Assembly (NCBI GenBank): GCA_963824475.1
Contig: CAWGPR010000002.1
Location: 434,001-498,000, forward strand
DNA from: Roseiarcus sp963824475
Lineage (GTDB): Bacteria > Pseudomonadota > Alphaproteobacteria > Rhizobiales > Beijerinckiaceae
Direction of reading: 5' to 3'
DNA length: 64,000 nt
This document shows, in pieces, positions 8,921 to 17,328 of the stretch (the stretch's first letter is position 1; every line of letters starts with the position of its first letter). The notes under the pieces are model-generated. The model saw only the letters and a list, made by a program, of their open reading frames with translations. It did not search any database and was not told the DNA's origin. Position numbers and translations under genes: made by a program.

Positions 8921-9146
8921 GCTTTCCTCCTTATGTCCAATCCTCCGAAGGGCTCACGACCCGTCGTTCCGCTGACGCGGATAGCCGAGGTCCGCGACCC
9001 CTGGTTCCGAATTCAGGCGCCATTTTACGCCGCTTTTTCCCGCTTCCGTAGCTCAGTTCTTGGTGGAATTGAAGACCGTAGGCGCGTCGGCCGGGCGGTC
9101 AGGGACGTGGCGGCCTCGTCCTCCCGGAAGCGCCGCGACCGTAAGC

Positions 9147-9629
9147 CTACCGATTCACTTCTTTCCAGTTGCCGGCGTCATAGCCGTCTGGGTCGACGAC
9201 GACGAGCGTTTTTGCGGGGACCGCTCGCCGGCCAACGCAGCGCCAGGCGTAGATCGTGTCATGGCCGGTCGCGGCCATTGGGATGACGGTCGCGTCGGCG
9301 TTCGCGCGACAAAATGCGCTCGCGCCGGGCAGAGACCGGCGCGTGTTCGCCTTGCCGCAGTTCAGGCTGGCGCCGATCAAGCAAGCCAAAAGCCTGTCTT
9401 TAGCGCAGCGCGCGTAGCCGCCGCGCCGCACAACATCGACGGGAACGCCGAACGTGCTGGCGACGTCCTCCTCGAGGTCCTTCGGTGCGGGAGCCGGGAC
9501 GCGCGGCCCCGCGCCCGAGGCGCAATACGCTCGACCGCTCGCGGCCGAGGCGGGAAAGGCGCATTGGAGTGCGCCGAACGCGAGCGCGGCGAAGATTGCG
9601 CATCGGCCGGGCCTGTCGCGCGCGAACAT
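9147..9629 (-). CDS. Secreted cysteine-containing hypothetical protein
   Basis: 160 residues with an N-terminal signal peptide (after MFARDRPGRC, the hydrophobic AIFAALAFGALQCAFPASA). The mature part has several cysteines spaced through YCASG, GYARCAKDRLLACLIGASLNCGK, SAFCRANAD and YAWRCVG, suggesting disulfides in the periplasm, and it ends GNWKEVNR. I recognise no named family. Its start at 9629 has GGAGAC about 6 bases upstream. The gene is divergent from the ABC importer operon and shows no obvious tie to it. Confidence 0.65.
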   Translation of the reverse strand: MFARDRPGRCAIFAALAFGALQCAFPASAASGRAYCASGAGPRVPAPAPKDLEEDVASTFGVPVDVVRRGGYARCAKDRLLACLIGASLNCGKANTRRSLPGASAFCRANADATVIPMAATGHDTIYAWRCVGRRAVPAKTLVVVDPDGYDAGNWKEVNR

Positions 9630-9792
9630 ATCCGTCTCCTTGCTGGCGAGAGCGACACTGGCCTTGCCTGCCCGGCATCGTCAATCCACCGGCAGGCGCA
9701 AGGCGCGCGAGGCTTTTCGACAGGCGCCCGGAACGTGTAAGGATTGTGGAAGCGCCGGTCTCATGGGTGGGACGGCGCCTGGGAGGAAACGC

Positions 9793-11117
9793 ATGAACGC
9801 CAGATCCACCGTCGCCAGTTTCGGCCGCGCGCCGATCTCGAGGCGCGGACTGATCGTGTCCGCCGGCGCCGCGGGCCTCGTGGCGGCCGCGCGGCCATAC
9901 GGCGCTTTCGCCGCCGGCCCCGAAGCGACGCTCAAGGTCGGATTCATCAGCCCCCGCACCGGCGCGCTCGGCGGGTTCGGCGAGACCGACGGCTATGTGC
10001 TCGAGCTCGCGCGCAAGGCGCTGGCTTCAGGCCTCAAGCTCGGGGGCAAAGCCTACGCGGTCGACATTCTCGATCGCGACACGCAGTCCGATCCCTCCCG
10101 GGCCGGCCAGCTCGCCAAGACCCTCATCAATTCCGACAAGATCGACATGATGCTAGTCATATCGACGCCGGAGACGATCAATCCGGTCGCCGACGCGTGC
10201 GAGGCGGCGGGCGTTCCCTGCATGTCGACCGTCATGCCATGGGAGGCCTGGTACTTCGGCCGCGGCGCCAAGCCCGGCCAGCCCTCGCCGTTCAAATGGA
10301 CCTATCACTTCGGCTTCGGCGGCGGCGAGTTCTTCAAGACCTACGTCTCGCAATGGAATCTGCTCGAGACCAACAAGAAGGTTGGCGTGCTCTATCCCAA
10401 TGACGCCGACGGCAACGCCATCCGCGCCAATCTCGCGCCGGCTCTGGCCAAGGCGGGCTTCACGATCGTCGATCCCGGCCCCTACGAGGACGGCACGACC
10501 GACTATTCGGCCCAGATCGCGAAGTTCAAGGCGGAGAAATGCGAGATCTTCAACACTTTCCCGATTCCGCCCGACTTCGCCGCGTTCTGGCGCCAAGCCG
10601 CCCAGCAGGGCTACACCAAGATGGTCAAGATCGCCCAGATCGCCAAGACTGGGCTCTTCCCAAGCCAGGTCGAGGCGCTCGGCAATCTCGGCTTCAATCT
10701 TGCGAGCGCGGCCTACTGGCACAAGGCCTTCCCCTATAAGTCCTCGCTCACCGGCGTCAGCAGCGAGGAGCTCGCGGACGGCTACGAGAAAGCCTCGGGC
10801 AAGCAATGGACGCAGCAGCTCGGCGCGACGCTCGTCGCTATTCGACGCCGGCGCGGCGACGCTCACGGCAAGCAGCGACCCAACGAACAAGGCGGCCGTC
10901 GCCAAGGCGATGTCGACTCTGAAGACGGTCACGATCGATGGTCCGATCGACTTCACCAGCGGGCCGGTGCCCAACGTATCGCCCGGGCCGATCATCGGCT
11001 GCCAATGGGTCAAGGCTCCCGCCGGGTCCAAGTTCAAGCTCGACTTCCCCGTGACCGAGCATGCCACCGATCCGAAGCGTCCCGATCCAGGCGAAACTCA
11101 GGCCATTCAACAGCTGA
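9793..11117 (+). pseudogene. Branched-chain-type ABC importer, periplasmic substrate-binding protein (two frameshifts)
   Basis: The ATG at 9793 follows GGGAGGAAACGC and opens a protein with a twin-arginine-like signal (SRRGLIVSAGAAGLVAAARP). The mature part LKVGFISPRTGALGGFGETD is a Peripla_BP_6 (LivJ-type) binding protein. It stays in frame to about 10845, where one extra base moves it into the frame LFDAGAATLTASSDPTNK. A second extra base near 11080 is needed to reach the natural ending VPIQAKLRPFNS and the TGA at 11117. Removing both gives a clean 440-residue protein. It heads the operon, and the aromatic dehydrogenases downstream suggest an aromatic ligand rather than an amino acid. Sequencing error is a real alternative to gene decay. 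Confidence 0.8.
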
Positions 11118-11136
11118 CCGCGGCGCGGCGCGCGAG

Positions 11137-11879
11137 ATGTCCGGCTCGCGAGCCGATCGCCTTCTGCTCGAGGGGGAGGGCCTGACGAAAAGTTCGGCGC
11201 GCTCTTGGTGCTCGACCGGGTCGACTTTTCGGTCGAGCCGGGGAAGCGGTGGGCGTCGTCGGGCCGAACGGCGCTGGAAAGACGACCTTGCTCAGCCTGC
11301 TGGTCGGCGCGCACGCGCCGACCAGTGGACGGGTGCGTTTTCTCGGCGAAGACGTCACCTCCGTTTCGACAGCCGAGCGATGCCGGCGGGGGCTCGCGCG
11401 CACGCATCAGATTCCAAGACCCTTCAGCGGCATGACAGTGTTCGAGAATGTCTTCACCGCCGCCGCCCATGGCGGCGGGCTTGAGCACGCGGCCGCCTAT
11501 GACAAGGCGATCGAACTCTCTTGCGCTCACGGGCATGACGGCGATCGCCAACCGGCGCGCGGAGACGCTCGGACTCATCGATCGAAAGCGCCTTGAGCTC
11601 GCCCGCGCCCTCGCCACCGACCCCGCCGTGCTGCTCCTGGATGAGATCGGCGGCGGATTGACGGACGCCGAAGCGAACGAACTGGTCGACGTCATCCTCG
11701 AACTGAAAGCGCGCGGCGTCGCGATCGTCTGGATCGAGCACATCGTCCACATCCTGCTTAAGGTGGCCGAGCGCCTCGTGTGCATGGATGCGGGACGCGT
11801 CATCGCCGACGGGCCGGCCCAAAGCGTCATGGCCGATCCGCGCGTGATCGAAGCCTATCTGGGCGGAGGCGTGGTGTGA
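11137..11879 (+). pseudogene. Branched-chain-type ABC importer, LivG-like ATPase (three frameshifts)
   Basis: Starts MSGSRADRLLLEGEGLTK at 11137, 19 bases after the binding-protein gene. The remainder lies in three further frames: VLDRVDFSVEPG, then VGVVGPNGAGKTTLLSLLVG (Walker A) with ARTHQIPRPFSGMTVFENV, then RKRLELARALATDPAVLLLDE (Walker B) to the end EAYLGGGVV. The shifts are one missing A in the run near 11190, one missing G near 11240 and one extra base near 11520. With them repaired the protein is 247 residues, the normal LivG length. The canonical LSGG signature is replaced by LGLIDRKRLELARA, as expected for LivG (typically LSYGxQRRLELARAL-like) with divergence. Two of the three changes are in homopolymers, pointing to sequencing error. 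Confidence 0.8.
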
Positions 11880-12604
11880 CCCTTCTTTCGGTCGAAGGGC
11901 TCGAAGCGCGCCATGGCCAGCTTAAGGCCGTGCGCGGCGTTAGTCTCACCGTCGAGAGAGGGGAGACAGTCGCGCTCGTCGGCGCGAACGGGGCCGGCAA
12001 GACCACACTTCTGCGCGCCATCGCCGGCGCGCACCGAATTGCGGCGGGCCGCATCGCCTTCAAGGGCGAGGACGTCAGCGCGAGAAGCGCGCACGCGCGC
12101 GCCGCGCTTGGGCTGGCGCTGGTTCCTGAAGGGCGCCGCTTGTTCACCCGCCTGACGGTGGAAGAAAATCTCCTGCTCGCGCGCTCCGCCGGCCGAACGG
12201 GCGCATGGACGCTTGACGCCGTGATGGAGGCCTTTCCCAATCTCAAGGACCGACGCCGCGCTCTCGCGGGCACATTGTCGGGTGGCGAGCAACAGGCGAC
12301 AGCGATCGGGCGCGCGCTGATGATGAACCCGGAGCTTATGTTGCTCGACGAGGTTTCGCTCGGCCTGTCGCCTCTCGTCGTTGATCGCCTTTACACCCGG
12401 CTCGAGGCATTGAAATCGTCCGGCGTCGCCATGCTCCTGGTCGAGCAGGACCTGAAACGCGCCATGGCGACCGCAAGCCGCGCCATCTGCATGCTCGAAG
12501 GCGCGATCGTCATCGAAGGGCCGACAAGCGCGCTGAGCCGAGAGGAGGTTACGGAAGCCTATTTCGGCCTCAACAAATCGCGCGCCGAGGCGCCGCAGCC
12601 TTGA
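11876..12604 (+). CDS. Branched-chain-type ABC importer, LivF-like ATPase
   Basis: 242 residues from the GTG at 11876, which overlaps the previous gene's stop by four bases (GTGTGA arrangement), so translation is coupled. Walker A is GANGAGKTTLLRAIAG near residues 37-52, the signature LSGGEQQATAIGRALM is near 135, and Walker B LMLLDEVSLGLSP near 160. These are LivF features (LSGGEQQ). It powers import together with the LivG-like ATPase and the fused permease. Its frame is intact, unlike its two upstream neighbours. Confidence 0.9.
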   Translation: MTLLSVEGLEARHGQLKAVRGVSLTVERGETVALVGANGAGKTTLLRAIAGAHRIAAGRIAFKGEDVSARSAHARAALGLALVPEGRRLFTRLTVEENLLLARSAGRTGAWTLDAVMEAFPNLKDRRRALAGTLSGGEQQATAIGRALMMNPELMLLDEVSLGLSPLVVDRLYTRLEALKSSGVAMLLVEQDLKRAMATASRAICMLEGAIVIEGPTSALSREEVTEAYFGLNKSRAEAPQP

Positions 12605-14568
12605 TTTTCATCAACCAAATCCTTCAGGGCGTTCTGCTCGGCGGCTATTACGCGCTGATCGCCTGCGGGCTCTCGTTCATGTTCGGCGTCATGGGCGTCA
12701 TCAACCTCGCGCATGGCAGCCTCGCGGTGGTCTCGGCTTACGCGCTCTACGTTTTGGCCGACCGCTTCGGGCTGCAGCCGTTTCTTGGCCTCTGTGTGGT
12801 TGCGCCGCTGATGGCGCTGGTCGGCTGGGCGCTGCAGCGGCTCGTGCTCGAACGCAGCGCGCGCGGCGGGCTTCTGGTGCCGGTGCTCTCGACCTTCGGG
12901 CTGTCGATCATTCTCGACAATCTGCTGTTCCAGGGTTTCGGCGCCGACACGCGCTCGCTCGCGCCTTACATCGGCGATCTCTCTTACGACAGCTGGTCGC
13001 TCACCGACGATATCGCGATCGGCAAGCTCGCGGCGCTGACCATGGCGGTCGCGATCGCTCTGCTCGGCGGAATCCAGGTCTTTCTCAATCGAACGCTGAT
13101 CGGACGCGCGATCCGGGCGACCGCCGAGGATCCCGACACGGTCGGACTCGTCGGCGTCAACGCGCGGCGCGTCAACGCGATCGCGGCCGCGATCGCGATG
13201 GCGACAGTCGCGGTCGCGGGCGCCTTTCTGGGCATGCGCGCGACCTTCGACCCGTACGCGGGGGCGGCGCAGCTCATCTTCGCCTTCGAGGCGTCCGTGA
13301 TCGGCGGGGCGGGATCGCTATGGGGCACGCTCATCGGCGGAATTGTGCTTGGCGTCGCGCAAAGCCTGGGCGCGTTCGTCTCTCCGCAAGGCTTCTTCAT
13401 TGCCGGCCACGTCGCTTTTCTCGCCGTTCTGTTCGCGCGTCTCTTCCTGGGCGCCTTCGGCCACCGCTTCCGCGCCGCCCTCACGGGGAGCGCGCGGATG
13501 AACGCGGGCGCCGCCGTCGAGCGCTGGACGCCCGAGTCGCGCATTGCGATCGCCGCCGCCGCCCTCATTATCGCGCTGTTCGCCATCGGACCGGCGATTT
13601 TCAGCGCCAACGCCGTCGACAAGCTTACGACGCTGTTCATCTACGTCATCCTGGCCCTGATGTGGAACGCGCTGGTCGGATTCTGCGGCCTGGTGTCGAT
13701 CGGCCAACAGGCGTTCTTTGGCCTCGGCGCTTACGCCGCGATCCGTCTCGCCGACTTTGGCGTCAGCGTCTATCCGTCGCTATTTTTGGGCGCGCTCATC
13801 GTCGGCGCGCTCTCCTGGCCGCTGTCGCTTCTCATGCTGAGGCTCAAGGGCGGCGAATTCGCCATCGGCATGTGGGTGGTGGCGGAATTGGCGCATCTCT
13901 TGGTCAATCTCGACACGCTGGTGCGCGGCGAAACGGGCACGTCCCTGATCGAACTCGACGCCTATGCGAGCGGAAGCCGTCGCGCGCTTACCTATTGGTG
14001 CGCTCTTGCCGCGATGACCGGGCTGCTCGCGATCGTCTTCTGGCTCTTGCGCAGCCCGCTCGGCGCGGCGATCCAGGCGATCCGCGACAACGAGGAGGCG
14101 GCCGAATCGATCGGCGTGCGGGTCATGAGCGCCAAGCGGCTCGTGTTCACGCTCGCCGCCTTCGGCGCGGCGCTGGCGGGAGCGCTCTGGGTGGCGACGG
14201 CGCTCACCTTCCAGCCGAAGGCTTATTTCAGTCCGCTATGGACGGCGTACATGATCTTCATGGCGCTCGTCGGGGGATTGGGGACCTTCGAGGGCGCGAT
14301 TCTCGGGGCCGTCATTTTCTTCGCGATCGAGACCTGGTTCGGCGACATGGGCGTCTGGTATCTTGTCGGGCTCGGCGCGACCGCGCTCATCTTCGCGCTT
14401 CTCTTTCCGCGCGGCGTCTGGGGTTGGGTCGAGGACCGCACGTCGCTGAGGCTTTTGCCGATCGGGTACCGCCTCCGCTTCGCCAACCGGGACGGGCCGC
14501 GGACAATTCGGGCGAGTCAAGACCTGAGCGGCGGGAAAGCCAAGCACGAGACTGGGGCGGGAGGCTGA
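12601..14568 (+). CDS. Fused LivH-LivM permease of a branched-chain-type ABC importer
   Basis: 655 residues, where LivH and LivM are usually separate genes of about 290 and 330 residues. The N-terminal half (QILQGVLLGGYYALIACGLSFMFGVMGVINLAHG) is LivH-like with its conserved NLAHG. The C-terminal half begins after MNAGAAVERWTPESR near residue 300 and contains NALVGFCGLVSIGQQAFFGLGAYAA and the EAA-like loop IRDNEEAAESIGV of LivM. About 16-18 hydrophobic helices are expected in the inner membrane. The start is a TTG whose last two bases overlap the upstream TGA, coupling it to the ATPase. Fusions of this kind occur in importers for aromatic compounds and amides; here the SDR and aldehyde dehydrogenase downstream support an aromatic substrate. 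Confidence 0.92.
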   Translation: MIFINQILQGVLLGGYYALIACGLSFMFGVMGVINLAHGSLAVVSAYALYVLADRFGLQPFLGLCVVAPLMALVGWALQRLVLERSARGGLLVPVLSTFGLSIILDNLLFQGFGADTRSLAPYIGDLSYDSWSLTDDIAIGKLAALTMAVAIALLGGIQVFLNRTLIGRAIRATAEDPDTVGLVGVNARRVNAIAAAIAMATVAVAGAFLGMRATFDPYAGAAQLIFAFEASVIGGAGSLWGTLIGGIVLGVAQSLGAFVSPQGFFIAGHVAFLAVLFARLFLGAFGHRFRAALTGSARMNAGAAVERWTPESRIAIAAAALIIALFAIGPAIFSANAVDKLTTLFIYVILALMWNALVGFCGLVSIGQQAFFGLGAYAAIRLADFGVSVYPSLFLGALIVGALSWPLSLLMLRLKGGEFAIGMWVVAELAHLLVNLDTLVRGETGTSLIELDAYASGSRRALTYWCALAAMTGLLAIVFWLLRSPLGAAIQAIRDNEEAAESIGVRVMSAKRLVFTLAAFGAALAGALWVATALTFQPKAYFSPLWTAYMIFMALVGGLGTFEGAILGAVIFFAIETWFGDMGVWYLVGLGATALIFALLFPRGVWGWVEDRTSLRLLPIGYRLRFANRDGPRTIRASQDLSGGKAKHETGAGG

Positions 14569-14569
14569 G

Positions 14570-15355
14570 ATGCTTTTGGGAAAGACGATCGTCGTCACCG
14601 GAATTGCGTCCGGGATCGGCGCGCGCGTCGGCGAACTCGCCCAAGCGCTGGGCGCCGACATCATCGGCGTCGACATTAACAAGCCCGCGCGTCCCTTGGA
14701 CGCCTTCATCAAGGCGGATATCGGCTCGGCTCAGGGCGTGGCTGAGATCGCCCAGACGCTGCCGCAGCGGTTCGACGCGCTGTGCAACGTCGCCGGCGTC
14801 TCCGGCATGATCGGGGCGGCAAGGACGCTGGCGATCAACTTTTATGGGCTCCGGGAATTGACTCAAAGCCTCGCGCCGAGGCTGCGCGAGGGCGGCGCCG
14901 TCGTCAACGTCGCCTCGATCGCCGGCTACGGCTGGCGCGCCAATCTCGAGCGCGCCAAGGCGTTCGTGAGCGCGCCCGGTTTTCCGGACCTCGGCCCGCT
15001 CCTCGCCGCGCACAAGGTTCCGGACGCTGAGGCCTATCCGTTGTCGAAGGAGCTTTTGCTCCTATGGACGATGCGGGCGGCGCACCAGCCGTTGTTCAAG
15101 GACCGCGGATTGCGGGTGAACGCGGTGAGCCCCGGCCCAGTGACGACGCCGATCCTCAAGGAATTTCGCCAGATCTTCGGCGATCCGCGCGTCGACGACG
15201 ACATCGCGCGTGTCGGGCGTGCGGGCTCGGCGCCTGACATCGCGCCCGCGGTGCTGTTCCTGTGCTCGGACGGCGCGCGCTGGATCAACGGCGCCAATCT
15301 GCCGGTCGACGGCGGCCTCGAAGCCTCGATCAACGCCACTGTTCTCGGATTCTAA
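14570..15355 (+). CDS. Short-chain dehydrogenase resembling coniferyl-alcohol dehydrogenase
   Basis: 261 residues. The Rossmann motif GIASGIGARVGELA lies near residues 12-25, NVAGVSG near 80, and the catalytic pair appears as YPLSKELLLLW near 158 (Y-x-x-x-K). The spacing, IADIGSAQG region, the long insert before the tyrosine, and VNAVSPGPVTTPILKEF with ARWINGANLPVDGGLEASI all resemble CalA-type coniferyl-alcohol dehydrogenases, which oxidise coniferyl alcohol to coniferyl aldehyde with NAD. That substrate is inferred from similarity and from the aldehyde dehydrogenase that follows. GGGAGG lies just before the ATG, and the gene starts one base after the permease stop. Confidence 0.8.
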   Translation: MLLGKTIVVTGIASGIGARVGELAQALGADIIGVDINKPARPLDAFIKADIGSAQGVAEIAQTLPQRFDALCNVAGVSGMIGAARTLAINFYGLRELTQSLAPRLREGGAVVNVASIAGYGWRANLERAKAFVSAPGFPDLGPLLAAHKVPDAEAYPLSKELLLLWTMRAAHQPLFKDRGLRVNAVSPGPVTTPILKEFRQIFGDPRVDDDIARVGRAGSAPDIAPAVLFLCSDGARWINGANLPVDGGLEASINATVLGF

Positions 15356-15403
15356 ACGAGCGCTGGGCGTGAGGTCCGGCGAATACAGCGTAGGGAGGTC
15401 AGC

Positions 15404-16847
15404 ATGAAGGTTGATTTCATCATCGACGGCGCAGCGGCTCCTGCCGCCTCCGGCGCCACATACGCCAGGCGTGATCCGGTCACCGGGGCGGTGGCCAGCG
15501 AAGCCGCGGCGGCGAGCGAAGCGGACGTCGCCAACGTCGTCGAACTCGGCGGCGCGGGCGTTCCCCGCCTGGTCGCAGACCGGCCCCAGCGAACGGCGCG
15601 CGCTTCTGCTCAAGGCCGCCGATCTCATCGAGGCGCGAGCCAACGAATTCGTAAAGCCGATGATCGAGGAAATCGGCGCGACGGCGCCGTGGGCGGGCTT
15701 CAACGTCCACTTCGCCGCCAGCATGCTGCGCGAAGCCGCCGCGCTGACGACACAGATCCTGGGCGAGATCATCCCAGCCGACAAGCCGGGGGTGATTTCG
15801 CTTGCGGTGAGGCAGCCGGCCGGAGTTGTGCTTGGGCTAGCGCCGTGGAACGCGCCGGTGATCCTGGGCGTGCGTGCGATCGCCGCGCCGCTCGCCTGCG
15901 GCAACACGGTGATCCTCAAGTCGTCCGAGGTCTGCCCCGCGACCCATCGGCTGATCGGACAGATCATGAATGACGCCGGCTTTCCCAAGGGCGTCGTCAA
16001 CGTGATCTCCAACGCTCCCGACGACGCTCCGAAGGTCGTGGCGGCGCTGATCGCTCATCCCGCGGTCAAGCGGGTGAACTTCACCGGCTCGTCCAAGGTC
16101 GGCAAGCTGATCGCCAAGCTGGCGGCGGAGCATCTGAAACCGGTCCTGCTGGAGCTCGGCGGCAAGGCTCCGCTGATCGTGCTCGACGACGCCGACATCG
16201 ACGCGGCGGTCGACGCCGCGGTGTTCGGCGCATTCGCCAATCAGGGCCAGATCTGCATGTCGACCGAGCGGCTCGTCGTCGACGCTAGGGTCGCGGACGC
16301 GTTCGTCGACAAGCTGGCCAAGCGCGCCGCCGCGCTGCCGAGCGGCGATCCGCGTGGTCCTGTCGTTCTGGGCTCGCTGGTCAGCATGGGCGCGGCCGAG
16401 CGGATGGATGAACTGATCGCCGACGCGATCAGCAAGGGCGCGAAGGTGGTCGCCGGGGGAAAACGCAACGGGACGATCGTCGAAGCGACGGTCATCGACC
16501 GCGTGACGTCTTCGATGCGCATCTACCACGAGGAATCGTTCGGGCCGGTGAAGCCGGTGGTGCGGGTGAGCGGAGAGGAGGAGGCGATCCGGGTCGCGAA
16601 CGACACGGAATATGGCCTTTCGGCCGCGGTCTTCAGCCGCGACGTCCAGCGCGCGCTGCAAGTCGCCAAGCGCATCGAGTCCGGCATCTGCCACATCAAC
16701 GGCCCGACCGTGCATGATGAGGCGCAAATGCCGTTCGGAGGCGTCAAGGCGTCCGGCTATGGGCGCTTCGGGAGCAAGGCGGTGATCGACGAGTTCACCG
16801 ACCTTCGCTGGATCACGATCGAGGGTCCGCAGCAATATCCGTTCTGA
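15404..16847 (+). pseudogene. Vanillin/aromatic aldehyde dehydrogenase-type enzyme, one frameshift
   Basis: The ATG at 15404 follows GGGAGG. The N-terminus MKVDFIIDGAAAPAASG leads to DPVTGAVASEAAAASEADVANVVE, then one extra base near 15543 shifts the frame. Downstream the frame is excellent: ARAFPAWSQTGPSERR, PAGVVLGLAPWNAP near 140, NFTGSSKVGKLIAK near 220, the general-base ELGGKAP near 255 and the catalytic cysteine in NQGQICMSTERL near 285. Removing the base gives 480 residues, normal for the family. Vanillin and related dehydrogenases convert aromatic aldehydes to acids with NAD. Together with the upstream SDR this would take an aromatic alcohol to its acid. It is the last gene of the operon. 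Confidence 0.82.
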
Positions 16848-16874
16848 CCTTGAGGGCGAGGGCGGCGGAGCATC

Positions 16875-16985
16875 GACTTACGATCTCATCCCGAGGCTGC
16901 CCTGCACAAGCGGGGCGCCCAAAGGATGTTCCAGTTGATCGCGCGTTCTTCGAGGCCGCTCTGCGGCGCCTCTGGACGAGGTCGG
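16875..16985. repeat. Degenerate rhizobial-type intergenic palindrome
   Basis: The sequence has CTCATCCCGAGG at one end, AAAGGATGTTCCAG in the middle, and GTTCTTCGAGGCC...CCTCTGGACGAGG at the other. This recalls the widespread Hyphomicrobiales repeat built from CATCCTGAGG / TTCGAGGC arms. The arms have diverged, so the boundaries are approximate. Confidence 0.4.
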
Positions 16986-17188
16986 TAGACGGCGCTCCGG
17001 CTCGGTCGAAAGAGAGCGCCGAAGGTTGCCCTATCGGGATGTTATAAGCCGACTTTGCGGCCAAAGCGCCACTGCTCAAGAAGCAGGATCTTGAACATCG
17101 TCAAGGGCGGGCGGATAGCCCGGCGCTCCCGTCGCCGACCCCATGGATCGGCGAAAGCAACGACTACGACCCGTCAGCGTAGCGTCGC

Positions 17189-17219
17189 AAAAGGGGCCGG
17201 CTCGCGACCGGCCCCTTTT
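17189..17219. terminator. Strong bidirectional intrinsic terminator
   Basis: AAAAGGGGCCGG (17189-17200), a 7-base loop, then CCGGCCCCTTTT (17208-17219): a perfect 12-base-pair stem with A and T tails, so it can end transcription on either strand. It is 342 bases past the aldehyde dehydrogenase and 110 bases past the end of the minus-strand repeat-protein gene, so it suits the latter better. Confidence 0.85.
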
Positions 17220-17328
17220 CGGCCGTCCTCACGCACCGTCAGTCGGGCCGCGCAGCGGGGTCGGGCCGTTTCAACACATTCCAGCGGCAGCCAGCCGAGG
17301 CGAACCCCGGTCGAGAACGCGCACGCCG

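Larger units (their letters stand above)
16848..17328. other. Intergenic stretch after the aromatic operon
   Basis: No protein gene is supported. It holds a degenerate palindromic repeat near 16875-16985 and a very strong bidirectional hairpin at 17189-17219. About 180 bases between them carry no recognisable feature and could encode a small RNA ending at the hairpin. Confidence 0.5.

Noticed and set aside
8921..9060. CIRCE heat-shock operator before groS
   Set aside because: No TTAGCACTC/GAGTGCTAA pair, even allowing mismatches.
9047..9120. tRNA-like start TTCCGTAGCTCAG near 9047
   Set aside because: No TTC loop, anticodon stem or matching acceptor end follows; only the first ~15 bases resemble a tRNA.
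13320..14810. Plus-strand frame of ~496 codons overlapping the fused permease
   Set aside because: Arginine- and alanine-rich shadow of the LivH-LivM fusion in another frame.
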